Assembly (NCBI RefSeq): GCF_032121415.1
Contig: NZ_CP135079.1
Coordinates: forward strand, 6,138,001-6,202,000
From: Streptomyces parvus
GTDB taxonomy: Bacteria; Actinomycetota; Actinomycetes; Streptomycetales; Streptomycetaceae
Length of the DNA: 64,000 nt
Reading direction: 5' to 3'
Of this stretch, positions 16,839-25,493 are shown one piece after another (position 1 is the first letter of the stretch; the number at the start of each line of letters is the position of its first letter). The position numbers and the translations under genes were made by a program. The notes beneath the pieces were generated by a model. That model saw only the letters and a program-made list of their open reading frames with translations. It did not search any database and was not told the DNA's origin.

Positions 16839-18470
16839 TCAGCAGCCCCGGCGCACCGCCTCCGCCGTCGTGTCCCGCAGCCCGCCGTCGAGCCGGAGCC
16901 ACCGGGTGATCCCGATCGACCCCAGGAACGGCACGTCGTGGCTGGCCACGATCAGCGCCCCCTCGTACGCCTCCAGCGCCTCGGTCAGCCGCCGTACGCT
17001 CGCCAGGTCGAGGCTGTTCGTCGGCTCGTCGAGCAGCAGCAGCCGGGGCGCCGGATCGGCCAGCAGCAGCATCGCCAGCGTCGCCCGGAACCGCTCCCCG
17101 CCCGACAGGGTCGAGACCGGGCGGTCCGCCGCCGCCCCCTTGAACAGGAAGCGCGCCAGCCGGGCCCGCACGGCGTTCTCCGTACGGTCGGGCGCCGCCC
17201 GTGCCACGTTCCGCGCCACCGACGACGCCTCCTCCAGCACGTCCAGCCGCTGTGGCAGGAACCCCGTCGCCACCCGCGGGCCGACCTCCCCCGCGAGGGG
17301 CTTCAGCTCGCCCGCGATCGTCCGCAGCAGCGCCGTCTTGCCCGCCCCGTTACGCCCGGTCAGCGCGATCCGCTCGGGGCCCCGCACCATCAACTCCCCC
17401 CGCAGCGGCGGCCCGTACGGCGGCACCGGATCGCGCAGCAGCAGCACCTCGCTGCCGGGGTGGACCCGGGTGTCCGGCAGCTCGATCCGGATCTCCTCGT
17501 CCTCCCGGACCGCCGACTCCGCTTCGTCCAGGCGCTTCTCGGCCGCCGCCAGCCGCTCGGTGTGCAGGATGCGGTGCTTGCCGGCGGACACCTGCGCGGC
17601 GCGCTTGCGCTGCCCCATCACGACCTTGGGCTCCCGCTTGGTGTCCCACATCTTCTGCCCGTACCGCTTGCGACGGGCCAACGTGACGTGCGCGGCGGAC
17701 AGTTCGCGCTTCTGTCGCTGTACGTCGGACTCGGCGGCCCGCACCATGCGCCGCGCAGTCTCCTGCTCGACGGCGAGCACCTCCTCGTACGCCGACAGGT
17801 TCCCGCCGTACCAGGTGACCGAGCCCTCGCGCAGGTCCGCGATCCGGTCCACCCGCTCCAGCAGCTCCCGGTCGTGGCTGACGACGAGCAGCACCCCCGT
17901 CCAGGCCTCGACCGCCTCGTACAGCCGCCGGCGGGCGTACGCGTCCAGGTTGTTCGTCGGCTCGTCCAGCAGCAGCACCCCGGGCCGGTCCAGCAGCAGC
18001 GCGGCCAGCCGCAGCAGGACGCCCTCGCCGCCGGACGTCTCCCCGACGGTGCGGTCGAGCCCGATGTGCCCGAGGCCGAGCCCGTCCAGCGTGGCGAGGG
18101 CCCTCTCCTCGATGTCCCAGTCGTCGCCGATCACCGCGAAGTGCTCCGCCCGGACGTCGCCCGACTCCACGGCGGCGAGCGCCGAGCGCCGCTCCGCGAC
18201 CCCCAGCACCTCGTCGACCCGCAGCGCGGTGTCCAGGACCACGGTCTGGGGGAGATGGCCGAGCTCGCCGCGGATCCTGATCGTCCCGGAGGCCGGGGTC
18301 AGTTCGCCGGCGATCAGCCGCAACAGGGTCGACTTGCCGCAGCCGTTGAGACCGATGAGCCCGGTGCGGCCGGGGCCCACGGCCAGATCGAAGCCGGTGA
18401 GGACCTCGCTGCCGTCGGGCCAGGAGAAGGAGAGGGAGGTACAGCTGATATGGGTGCCGGCGGATGACAT
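16839..18470 (-). CDS. ABC-F family ATPase (ribosome-protection type)
   Basis: This 543-aa soluble protein has two ABC cassettes and no membrane domain, the ABC-F layout. Seen motifs are Walker A GLNGCGKST and GRNGAGKTA, and Walker B LLLDEPTNNLD and LLLDEPTNSLD, joined by a basic helical linker of about 80 residues. ABC-F proteins act on the ribosome and many give antibiotic resistance. It groups by eye with the Streptomyces resistance type rather than EttA, but that is not proven. The ATG at 18470 has GGGAG 6 bases upstream. An in-frame GTG 63 bases upstream is possible but less likely. It may be co-transcribed with the UvrA-like gene 71 bases downstream. Confidence 0.85.
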   Translation of the reverse strand: MSSAGTHISCTSLSFSWPDGSEVLTGFDLAVGPGRTGLIGLNGCGKSTLLRLIAGELTPASGTIRIRGELGHLPQTVVLDTALRVDEVLGVAERRSALAAVESGDVRAEHFAVIGDDWDIEERALATLDGLGLGHIGLDRTVGETSGGEGVLLRLAALLLDRPGVLLLDEPTNNLDAYARRRLYEAVEAWTGVLLVVSHDRELLERVDRIADLREGSVTWYGGNLSAYEEVLAVEQETARRMVRAAESDVQRQKRELSAAHVTLARRKRYGQKMWDTKREPKVVMGQRKRAAQVSAGKHRILHTERLAAAEKRLDEAESAVREDEEIRIELPDTRVHPGSEVLLLRDPVPPYGPPLRGELMVRGPERIALTGRNGAGKTALLRTIAGELKPLAGEVGPRVATGFLPQRLDVLEEASSVARNVARAAPDRTENAVRARLARFLFKGAAADRPVSTLSGGERFRATLAMLLLADPAPRLLLLDEPTNSLDLASVRRLTEALEAYEGALIVASHDVPFLGSIGITRWLRLDGGLRDTTAEAVRRGC

Positions 18471-18686
18471 ACGGAACTCCCGTTGTACGTCGGGAACGGG
18501 CAAGGACGGCTGAAGGAGGCTGAGGTCGCACACGGGCGCTCCGGGCCACGACAGGGCGCGGCGGGCGCTGCACGGTGTGCACAGGACCTCAGATCAGCAA
18601 CGTCCTACTCCGATCGACGACAACAGGGACGTTCACGAAGGTAGGGCCGGGGCGCGGGCCCGGCAACGGGATTTACGGCCGGGGCG

Positions 18687-19103
18687 TCAGCGGGGACCGC
18701 CGAGCAGGTCGGTCAGACCCCGGTCCATGTCCAGATACCGGTGCTCGTCGCCCACCGGAACCAGCTCCTGCGCCCGCTGGAGGAAGAGCCGCAGCTCCTC
18801 GGTGCGCACATGGACCATCGCGATGCCTTCGGGGGCGTGGAACTCCAGGACGGTCCGCTCGTACCCGAACGGCCGGACGCGTACGTCGCCCTGCCCGGCG
18901 GGGGAGTCCACGCCGGTGGTCAGCAGCTCGCGGGAGAACTCCCAGGAGACCTCGGTGCCTTCCAGGGTCGCCGGGGCCGGGAACGCCATGCGGACGGCGA
19001 AGGGGTACTGGCGGTCGTAACTGAGCATGGCGGGCAGGGTCTCCATCCGGGGTGCGGACGCGACCATGCGAGCCTGCACGGACTGCTCGATAACGCTGGA
19101 CAA
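18687..19103 (-). CDS. ssgD: SsgA-like protein (SALP), sporulation/cell division
   Basis: This 138-aa protein belongs to the SsgA-like family, found in sporulating actinomycetes and involved in septum formation and spore-wall assembly. The conserved core is clear: PAMLSYDRQYPFAVRM, then EVSWEFSRELL and FLQRAQELVPVGDE. I chose the TTG at 19103 because AGAGGGA lies 7 bases upstream and the sequence SSVIEQ-x-V-x-ARMV right after it matches SALP N-termini. An internal ATG at 19067 is the alternative. The symbol rests on family plus remembered S. coelicolor order (ssgD, SCO6722) and is less sure than the family. Confidence 0.85.
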   Translation of the reverse strand: MSSVIEQSVQARMVASAPRMETLPAMLSYDRQYPFAVRMAFPAPATLEGTEVSWEFSRELLTTGVDSPAGQGDVRVRPFGYERTVLEFHAPEGIAMVHVRTEELRLFLQRAQELVPVGDEHRYLDMDRGLTDLLGGPR

Positions 19104-19274
19104 GACCTGCTCCCTCTCGCGGCTGGGTGAACGGTTCCCGGCACTGGAGTAGACGACGGAACTCCTCGTTTCGTGCACCGGCGCGCGGCGTGAGCTGCGT
19201 CACCGGTTCCGTCCGGCTCCTGCCCGTATCCCCGCGCACCCCCGCTCTCCTGCCCGTTCGAGGGCGACGCACCC

Positions 19275-19303
19275 TGGACGGGCCCCTACCCGTGGGCTAG
19301 CTT
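19275..19303 (+). promoter_or_regulatory. Candidate promoter giving a near-leaderless transcript
   Basis: TGGACG at 19275-19280 (-35-like) and TAGCTT at 19298-19303 (-10-like) are 17 bases apart. Transcription should then start within a few bases of the ATG at 19312, and no Shine-Dalgarno is present, which fits leaderless translation. Confidence 0.45.
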
Positions 19304-19311
19304 CCAGCGCC

Positions 19312-20430
19312 ATGAAGGCCATGGGGAAGACGAGACGGCTGATGGCAATGGTGACCGGAGGGGCGGCCCTGGCGGCCGCACTGGTCGCACCGGGCGCACA
19401 CGCGGCGCAGGTCACGGAGGGAAGGACGGCCTCCCAGGAGGCCGCCGTCCGAGGGCTCCTGCCCGAGTGGCGGCTCACCGGCACCGGCACCGGCGCCCGC
19501 TTCCGGGGGCTCGCCGCGGTCAGCCGCACCACCGCCTGGGTCGCCGGGTCGAAGGGCACGGTCCTGCGCACCTCGGACGGCGGCCGCACCTGGCATGACG
19601 TGTCACCGCCGGGCGCCGCCGAACTGGAACTGCGGGACATCGAGGCGTTCGACGGCCGCCGGGCCGTCGCCCTGGCCATCGGCGAGGGCGAGGCGTCGCG
19701 GGTCCTGCGCACCGAGGACGGCGGAGCGACCTGGACCGAGTCCTTCCGCAACACCGACCCCCGCGCCTTCTTCAACTGCCTGACGTTCTTCGACAGCCGG
19801 CACGGCCTCGCGGCGGGCGACCCGGTGGACGGCAAGTTCCGGGTCCTGTCCACGGCGGACGGCGGCCGGTCCTGGCGGGTCCTGCCCGACGCCGGGATGC
19901 CCGCCGCCCTGCCCGGCGAGGCGGGGTTCGCGGCGAGCGGCCAGTGCCTGGTCAGCTTTGGCGCCAAGGACGTCTGGCTGACCACCGGGGGAGCGGAGAC
20001 CGCCCGGGTCCTGCACTCCCGCGACCGGGGCCTGACCTGGACGGCGAGCGCCTCGACCCTCCCGGCGGGAGACCCGGCCCGGGGCGTCTTCGCCGTCGCC
20101 TTCCGCGACCGGGCCCACGGCATCGCCGTCGGCGGCGACTACCGCCCCGACCAGGCCTCCCCGCAGGCGGCCGCCGTCACCGGGGACGGCGGCCGGAGCT
20201 GGCGGCAGTCCGCCACCCCGCCGCCCGCCTACCGCTCCGGCGTCGCCTGGCTCCCGTACAGCCGCACCGCCGCCCTGGCCGTCGGCCCGACGGGCACCGG
20301 CCTCACCCGGGACGGCGGGCGCACCTGGCGGACGGTCGACCCCGGCTCGTACGACACCGTCGACTGCACCCCCGACCTCGGCTGCTGGGCGGCGGGCGAG
20401 AAGGGACGGGTGGCCCGGCTGGGCCTCTGA
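19312..20430 (+). CDS. Secreted BNR/Asp-box (sialidase-like propeller) protein
   Basis: This 372-aa protein begins with a Sec signal peptide (Lys/Arg at residues 2-9, hydrophobic to about 31, A-x-A cleavage near 32). It contains six Asp-box repeats of the form (S/T)-x-DGG-x-(T/S)-W: RTSDGGRTW, RTEDGGATW, STADGGRSW, HSRDRGLTW, VTGDGGRSW and LTRDGGRTW. That predicts a beta-propeller like the YCF48/BNR proteins. Sialidase catalytic residues are not evident, so a hydrolase label would be unsupported. The first of two nearby ATGs is used; the upstream promoter suggests a leaderless mRNA. It is convergent with the hydrolase gene, 13 bases away. Confidence 0.75.
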   Translation: MKAMGKTRRLMAMVTGGAALAAALVAPGAHAAQVTEGRTASQEAAVRGLLPEWRLTGTGTGARFRGLAAVSRTTAWVAGSKGTVLRTSDGGRTWHDVSPPGAAELELRDIEAFDGRRAVALAIGEGEASRVLRTEDGGATWTESFRNTDPRAFFNCLTFFDSRHGLAAGDPVDGKFRVLSTADGGRSWRVLPDAGMPAALPGEAGFAASGQCLVSFGAKDVWLTTGGAETARVLHSRDRGLTWTASASTLPAGDPARGVFAVAFRDRAHGIAVGGDYRPDQASPQAAAVTGDGGRSWRQSATPPPAYRSGVAWLPYSRTAALAVGPTGTGLTRDGGRTWRTVDPGSYDTVDCTPDLGCWAAGEKGRVARLGL

Positions 20431-20443
20431 CGCCGGGGCCGCC

Positions 20444-21310
20444 TCACGGCGCGTCCAGCACCTCCCGCAGCCGCGCCGCGAACTCGTCGGGCTTCCCGGG
20501 GTAGCCGAACTCCCCGTCGAGGAAGCCGCCGTGATGGCTCGGGAAGACGGTCACCCGCTGCCCGAGCAGCTCGGCGGCCGCCTCGGAGGTCCGGCCGGTC
20601 TGCACCGCCCGGGACTCCTCGCCCACGGCGACCACCACACGGGTGGGGGCCGCGGTGATGGCCTCGACGTCCGGCCGGTGGTCGCTGACCGCCCAGGACC
20701 GCTCGGACAGCAGCGGGTCGTCACGCGAGCCGTCGTCCTCGGTGGGCATCCCGAACGCCGCGGGATCGGGCGCGGGCTGAGCGAAGTACGCGTCCGTGAA
20801 CTCGCCCTCCCACGAGGTCATGGCCACGAACGCGGCCATCCCGGCGCCCCACCCCCGCTTCTCGTACGCGTCCCGGACCCCGGCCCGCGCCCGGACGGCC
20901 GCCGGGCCGTCCGGGGTGATCGCGATGAGCGGCGGCTCGTGCGCGACGAGGGTGGTCACGTCGTCGGGGTGGCGCGCCACGAGAGCGAGAGCGGTGACCG
21001 CCCCGCCGCTGCTGGCGAACATCTCGACCGGCCCGGCCCCGAGCTTCGTGATGACGGCGTGCACGTCGTCGGCGAGGGTCTCGGGCGTGTGGTCGACCTG
21101 TCCGTCTTCACAGGTGGACCGGCCGAGCCCCCGCGGGTCGAACGTGACGACGGTCCGTTCGGGGAAGCGTGCCGCCAGCGCGGCGAACCCGCTCGCGTCC
21201 ATGGGGTGCCCGATCAGGAACAACGGTGGGCGGCCGTCGGCGGTGGGCAGCGGTCCGCGGACGTCGTACACGAGGTCGGCGCCGGCTCTGGTCAGTGTGT
21301 AGGTCTCCAT
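20444..21310 (-). CDS. Alpha/beta hydrolase
   Basis: This 288-aa protein is a typical alpha/beta-hydrolase. The oxyanion segment is IGHPMDAS at 33-40, with FDPRGLGRS at 58-65. The nucleophile elbow is ASSGG (99-103, Ser101). A charge-relay His is near the end in FPSHHGGF. No lid or substrate-specific motif is recognisable, so it could be an esterase, lactonase or haloperoxidase-like protein. The ATG at 21310 has no strong ribosome site. It is a single gene, convergent with the BNR protein and about 70 bases from the YCII gene on the same strand. Confidence 0.8.
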   Translation of the reverse strand: METYTLTRAGADLVYDVRGPLPTADGRPPLFLIGHPMDASGFAALAARFPERTVVTFDPRGLGRSTCEDGQVDHTPETLADDVHAVITKLGAGPVEMFASSGGAVTALALVARHPDDVTTLVAHEPPLIAITPDGPAAVRARAGVRDAYEKRGWGAGMAAFVAMTSWEGEFTDAYFAQPAPDPAAFGMPTEDDGSRDDPLLSERSWAVSDHRPDVEAITAAPTRVVVAVGEESRAVQTGRTSEAAAELLGQRVTVFPSHHGGFLDGEFGYPGKPDEFAARLREVLDAP

Positions 21311-21380
21311 ACCCGTACAGACCGGCCCCGCCCCGGAAAGTCATCGGTGGCGGCGGCAACCACCGTGAGGCGTCCGCCCG

Positions 21381-21677
21381 CTACGGCAACAACTGCTGGT
21401 AGGGCGCCAGCGCCGGCGCCGTCTTGGTGGCGATGAACTCGGTGATCCGGTACGCGCACACGCCGTGCGCGGCGAAGGGGTCGGCCGCCGCGATCTTCTC
21501 GATCGCCGCCCGGTTCTCCCCGACGGCCAGGATGACGCCGCCGTCCCGGGGGTTCTTGCGTCCCGAGGCGATGAAGACGCCCGCTGCGTACTGCTCGTCG
21601 AGCCAGGTGATGTGCTCCGCCATCAGCGTGTCGACGCGCTCGACGGGAGCCGTGTAGGTCAATTCGAGTACGAACAT
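21381..21677 (-). CDS. YCII-family small protein
   Basis: This 98-aa protein has the YCII fold pattern: FVLELTYTAP at the start, HITWLDEQYAAGVFIASGRKNPRDGGVILA in the middle, and an ADPFAAHGVC-x-Y-x-I-x-EF segment, with a conserved His-Asp pair (His23 and Asp66 region). Members are ferredoxin-like and often of unknown enzyme function. Its start lies only 10 bases beyond the stop of the HEAT-repeat gene on the same strand, so the two form a short operon and the ribosome site lies inside the upstream gene's end. Confidence 0.85.
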   Translation of the reverse strand: MFVLELTYTAPVERVDTLMAEHITWLDEQYAAGVFIASGRKNPRDGGVILAVGENRAAIEKIAAADPFAAHGVCAYRITEFIATKTAPALAPYQQLLP

Positions 21678-21687
21678 GATCGTCAGG

Positions 21688-23088
21688 CTACGGGACCCCG
21701 GCCGCCACGAGGACGGCCTCCATGGCCGTGCGCGGAAGGGCGGGCCCCTCCGCCGCGGCCCCCATGGTCTCCGGATCGTCGAGCAGTTCGAGCAGCCGGC
21801 CCGCCGGCAGCCGGGCGTCCCGGGCCATGACGCCGCGGACACCGGCCGACGGGTCATGGCTCAGCCGCTCGATCAGCTCCGCCGGGGCCTCCGGATCCCG
21901 CGCCACCAGCAACCGCGCCCCCGGATCGTCGCTCTCCGCGAACCGCGCCAGCCCGGCGCGCGGGAACTGCGGTTGGGGCAGCTGCTCGAACCGGGTGATG
22001 AAGGGCGATTCGAGCAGCGTCTCCAGCAGCAGTTCCCCGGGGGCCGCCGGATGGTTCTCGCACAGCAGCATCCGCACGACGAAGTCCTCGTCGGCGGCGA
22101 GCCGGGCCACCAGATCGCCCGGCAGATGAGGGCTGTACGCGGCGAAGCGCCGCATTCCCGGGTGCGCGGACTCGGCGCAGGCCCGCATGAGCACGGGATC
22201 GGTGAGCGACTGCGCCACCCACGCCGGGGGGTGGATGCGGTCCTCCCGCCCGACGTGCCAGTCGATCGCCGTCCGCCGCTCCTCGGTCAACTCCGGCCGC
22301 AAGGACACCGCGAGCCGGACCGCCGGGGAGTCGTCCGAGGCGAGGGCGGTCACCAGCCGGTCCGAAAGCCCCTGGTTGGCGGCGAGCCCCGCGCGCACGT
22401 CCTCGTCGCCGGTGGCGTACAGCCGGTCCGCGAGCCCGTCGGTGAGCACCGCGCCCGCGGCGGTCCGCCGACGCTCCCAGCCGGACTCCGCGGCGGCGAC
22501 CTGTTCCAGGATCTCGGCGGGGGAGCCGAGGACGACGTCCGCGACATGGGCCGCCGCCCGCCGCACCGCCGGATCGGGGTCGTCCAGGAGCGGCCGCACC
22601 GCCTCGATGGGGGCACGCCGCCAGTGGTACAGGGCGGACTCCCGCACCTTCGCCTCCGGATCCGCGAGCAGGAGCGCCCACACCTCGTCCGGAACCGGGA
22701 CGAACCTGCCGAGCCAGGCCCGTACCTGCCGGTCCTCGTCCCGGGCGAGAGCGGCGCACACCTCGTCCGGCAGGGGATCGGCCTTCCGCCAGCGGCCGTG
22801 CACCTCCGGACCCGCCGCCACCCGGCTGCGTACCCACGGATCCGGGTCCGCCGCGAGCCGGGCCCGCTGCGCACCGGAGGCGCCCCGGCCCACGGCCAGA
22901 TATCCGCGGACCTCCCGGTCGGGGTGGGACACGGCGGCGTCGCACACCGGCTCCGGGACGTCGTCCCGGTCGAACACGGAACCGCGCACCGGCCCCTCGG
23001 CGCCGGTCAGAATCCGCAGGAGCACCGAGTCCGGGGCGGCCGGATTGCGCGCCAGGCCGTCGAGACGTACGAGGTCCGCTCTCTTCAT
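21688..23088 (-). CDS. HEAT-like/leucine-rich repeat protein
   Basis: This 466-aa protein is almost entirely short alpha-helical repeats of about 24 residues built around L-x-x-DPD-x-x-VR-x-x-(V/A)-A, for example ADPDPWVRSRVA, LADPEAKVRESAL, LDDPDPAVRRAA and LAADEDFVVRMLL. This is the Streptomyces variant of the leucine-rich/HEAT repeat family, which forms a curved binding surface. No catalytic motif or signal peptide is present, so it is probably cytoplasmic and works as a scaffold; partner unknown. The ATG (MKRADLV) at 23088 was preferred over an upstream frame. The YCII gene follows after 10 bases. Confidence 0.78.
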   Translation of the reverse strand: MKRADLVRLDGLARNPAAPDSVLLRILTGAEGPVRGSVFDRDDVPEPVCDAAVSHPDREVRGYLAVGRGASGAQRARLAADPDPWVRSRVAAGPEVHGRWRKADPLPDEVCAALARDEDRQVRAWLGRFVPVPDEVWALLLADPEAKVRESALYHWRRAPIEAVRPLLDDPDPAVRRAAAHVADVVLGSPAEILEQVAAAESGWERRRTAAGAVLTDGLADRLYATGDEDVRAGLAANQGLSDRLVTALASDDSPAVRLAVSLRPELTEERRTAIDWHVGREDRIHPPAWVAQSLTDPVLMRACAESAHPGMRRFAAYSPHLPGDLVARLAADEDFVVRMLLCENHPAAPGELLLETLLESPFITRFEQLPQPQFPRAGLARFAESDDPGARLLVARDPEAPAELIERLSHDPSAGVRGVMARDARLPAGRLLELLDDPETMGAAAEGPALPRTAMEAVLVAAGVP

Positions 23089-23196
23089 CGCGCCAGTATG
23101 AGGAGCGCTCCCGCCGGCCGGCACACCAGCCCCACCTGTGGCCTCGCGGCGCCACCGGGAACAGGACAGGCCTCGTCACCGCATAAGCTTCCCGAT

Positions 23197-23889
23197 ATGA
23201 CGAGCTCTCCCGCCCCCGCCCACGAGACCCCCGCCGACGAAGCCGAGGGCCGGGCGATCCAGGACCGGCTGCGCGACCGGGTGATCCTGGACGAGGCGGG
23301 GCCGGAGCCCGGAACCGGCCTGGTCACCGGGGTGGACGTGGCCTACGACGACGAGAAGGACGTCGTCGTCGCGGCGGCCGTGGTGCTGGACGCCGCGACG
23401 CTGGAGACGGTCGAGGAGGCCACCGCCGTCGGCACGATCGCTTTTCCGTACGTCCCCGGGCTGCTGGCCTTCCGGGAGATCCCGACGGTCCTCGAGGCAC
23501 TGGAGGAGCTGAGCGTCGACCCCGGTCTCGTCGTCTGCGACGGCTACGGGCTGGCGCACCCGCGCCGCTTCGGACTCGCCAGCCACCTGGGCGTGCTCAC
23601 CGGACTGCCGGTGATCGGCGTCGGCAAGAACCCGTTCACCTTCACCTACGAGGCCCCCGGCCCCCGGCGCGGTGACTCCTCCCCGCTGCTGGACGGCGAA
23701 GAGGTGGTCGGCCGCGCGCTGCGCACCCGGGAGAACACCAGCCCGGTGTTCGTCTCGGTGGGTCACCGCATCAGCCTCGACAACGCCTGCGCCCACACAC
23801 TCCGCCTCGCCGGCCGCTACCGCCAGCCCGAGAGCACCCGCCGGGCTGACGCCCTGTGCCGGCAGACCCTGCGGGAAGCGACCGCCTGA
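23197..23889 (+). CDS. nfi: Endonuclease V (deoxyinosine 3'-endonuclease)
   Basis: This 230-aa protein is endonuclease V, which cuts the second phosphodiester 3' to deoxyinosine in deaminated DNA. Family motifs are clear: GVDVAY (Asp47, metal-binding), FPYVPGLLAFRE in the substrate wedge region, VCDGYGLAHPRRFGLASHLGV (Asp near 117) and GVGKNPF. The C-terminal RTRENTSPVFVSVGHRISL is also typical. Length matches bacterial Nfi. The ATG at 23197 has only a weak ribosome site. It is divergent from the HEAT-repeat gene. Confidence 0.92.
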   Translation: MTSSPAPAHETPADEAEGRAIQDRLRDRVILDEAGPEPGTGLVTGVDVAYDDEKDVVVAAAVVLDAATLETVEEATAVGTIAFPYVPGLLAFREIPTVLEALEELSVDPGLVVCDGYGLAHPRRFGLASHLGVLTGLPVIGVGKNPFTFTYEAPGPRRGDSSPLLDGEEVVGRALRTRENTSPVFVSVGHRISLDNACAHTLRLAGRYRQPESTRRADALCRQTLREATA

Positions 23890-23974
23890 CGAGGCCGCCG
23901 GGCCGCCCGGAGAACCGCCGCCCCGCGCATGATCGTCCCGGGCGTGGAACGGCGTGGAACAGTCCCGCAACTGA

Positions 23975-24004
23975 GTACGCGTACGGATGGCATAGATCCG
24001 TACG
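23975..24004. promoter_or_regulatory. Nested inverted repeats upstream of a 47-aa gene
   Basis: GTACGCGTAC (23975-23984) is a perfect 10-base palindrome. It overlaps a longer inverted repeat: CGTACGGAT at 23980-23988 and ATCCGTACG at 23996-24004, with a 7-base spacer. Just upstream, GGCGTGGAAC occurs twice head-to-tail at 23941-23960. The block lies about 18 bases before the small membrane-protein ATG and looks like an operator or a promoter with alternate hairpins. Confidence 0.55.
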
Positions 24005-24022
24005 GCTGGGCAGGCTGAACGC

Positions 24023-24166
24023 ATGAACGCTTCTCGCACAGTCGTCCGACCCGCGCCCTTCGACCCCGCCCAGCGCCGCATGGCCCTCGGCATACTCCTC
24101 GGCAGCGCCGTCGGCCTCGTCTGGCTGGGCGCGATGCTCTACACGCTGGCCGGCTGGATCTTCTAG
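24023..24166 (+). CDS. 47-aa single- or double-pass membrane protein
   Basis: This very short gene (47 aa) begins MNASRTVVRP and ends TLAGWIF. Residues about 21-46 form a continuous hydrophobic stretch after a charged AQRRM segment, so it is probably a small integral membrane protein. The third-position GC pattern matches its neighbours, which supports coding. No function is recognisable. The ribosome site is weak (GCAGG). The nested inverted repeat just upstream makes it likely that this gene is regulated. It sits alone between nfi and a convergent reductase gene. Confidence 0.6.
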   Translation: MNASRTVVRPAPFDPAQRRMALGILLGSAVGLVWLGAMLYTLAGWIF

Positions 24167-24189
24167 ACCCGGCCGGCCGAGGGCACCGG

Positions 24190-25380
24190 TTACCGCACCG
24201 CCGCCACCCGGAACCGCAGCCCCGCCGCCGTCAGCCGGTCCAGGAGCGCGTCGCCCATCGCCACCGCCGTGGTGACCTGCCCGGAGGTCTCCGGCAGCTC
24301 GTCCAGGGCCAGGCACACCGCCGACTCGGCGAGGATCTTCGCCGTCTCGCCGTACCCCGGGTCGCCGCCGGACACCTCGGTGAAGACACGTCGCCCGCCG
24401 CCCCCGCCCACGAAGCGGACGGTGAACCAGCTCCGCCCGCGGCGCTCCTCGTCCGGTCCCCGCCCGGGCTCGTAACGGCTCATCAGCCACTCCCGTACGC
24501 CTTCCACCTGCGCTGCCGCGACCAGCCCGCCGAGCGCCACGGGGGCGCCGAGAGCCATGGGCAGCGTCTTGACCGAGGCGAAGTGGCGGTAGCGGAAGTC
24601 GGGGCCGTACCGCTCCAGGGCCCGCGCCGAGCGGCCCACGATCGCCGGGTCGACCGTCGGCAGGGGCAGTGCCCAGGTGCCGGCCTTCCCGCTGAAGTGC
24701 GGGGAGCCGGTCGGAGTGCGGACCCGTCGGCCCACCAGACGCGGCTCGTGCAGTCGGCGCTCCCGGGCGGCGGCCAGCATCTGCGGGCCCCGGCCCATCG
24801 CGGTCAGCGCCGAGGCGAACGTCCCGCCGGAGAACACCGCGTTGGTGCGGACGAAGCCGTCGACGGCCAGGGGGACGTCCTCGGGCAGCTGCTTGACGGT
24901 GAAGTACGCCCCGAGGTCGTGCGGTACGGAGTCGAAGCCGCAGGCGTGCACGATGCGTGCCCCCGTCTCACGGGCCCGGGCGTCGTGCTCCAGATACATC
25001 CGGTCGATGAACTCCGCCTCGCCGGTGAGGTCCGCGTAGTCCGTCCCGGCCTCGGCGCAGGCGGCGACGAGCTTCTCGCCGTACCGCAGGTACGGCCCCA
25101 CGGTCGTGGCCACCACCCGGGTGGAGGCGGCCAGTTCGGCCAGCGCCCCGGCGTCGTCCGCGTCGGTCTCCAGCAGCGGCAGCTCCGCGCAGGCCGGGGC
25201 GATCGCCGTCAGCCGCTCGCGCAGCTCCTCCAGCTTGGCCCGGCTGCGCCCGGCCGGCGCCCAGCGGAGACCGGCGGGGGCATGGGCCGCCAGGTACTCG
25301 GCCGTGAGCGCCCCCACGAAGCCGGTGGCACCGAAGAGGACCACGTCCAAGGGCCGTGTCGCGTCGTTCTGCCTGTTCAC
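24190..25380 (-). CDS. Saccharopine dehydrogenase-like / trans-acting enoyl reductase family
   Basis: This 396-aa protein has an N-terminal Rossmann fold with GATGFVG at 17-23. The family hallmark is visible: VATTVGPYLRYG, ACAEAGTDYADLTGE and HACGFDSVPHDLG. It belongs to the saccharopine-dehydrogenase-like group that includes mycobacterial trans-acting enoyl reductases; true lysine metabolism is unlikely. The substrate is unknown. The GTG start at 25380 has CGGAGGT 5 bases upstream. It is divergent from the acyl-CoA operon with about 210 bases between, so a lipid role is plausible but not shown. Confidence 0.8.
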   Translation of the reverse strand: MNRQNDATRPLDVVLFGATGFVGALTAEYLAAHAPAGLRWAPAGRSRAKLEELRERLTAIAPACAELPLLETDADDAGALAELAASTRVVATTVGPYLRYGEKLVAACAEAGTDYADLTGEAEFIDRMYLEHDARARETGARIVHACGFDSVPHDLGAYFTVKQLPEDVPLAVDGFVRTNAVFSGGTFASALTAMGRGPQMLAAARERRLHEPRLVGRRVRTPTGSPHFSGKAGTWALPLPTVDPAIVGRSARALERYGPDFRYRHFASVKTLPMALGAPVALGGLVAAAQVEGVREWLMSRYEPGRGPDEERRGRSWFTVRFVGGGGGRRVFTEVSGGDPGYGETAKILAESAVCLALDELPETSGQVTTAVAMGDALLDRLTAAGLRFRVAAVR

Positions 25381-25493
25381 GAGTACCTCCGGCTGGGAGA
25401 CGGGTGCCGATGCGGCAGGCAGAGGGTAGCGGAGAGCGCCGTGGCGGGGTGCGGCCGGGCGGGACGCATGCGAGAGGATCGGAGGAAAGAGCT

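Noticed and set aside
19312..20430. Labelling the BNR protein a sialidase
   Set aside because: Asp-box repeats are present but the sialidase catalytic residues were not found.
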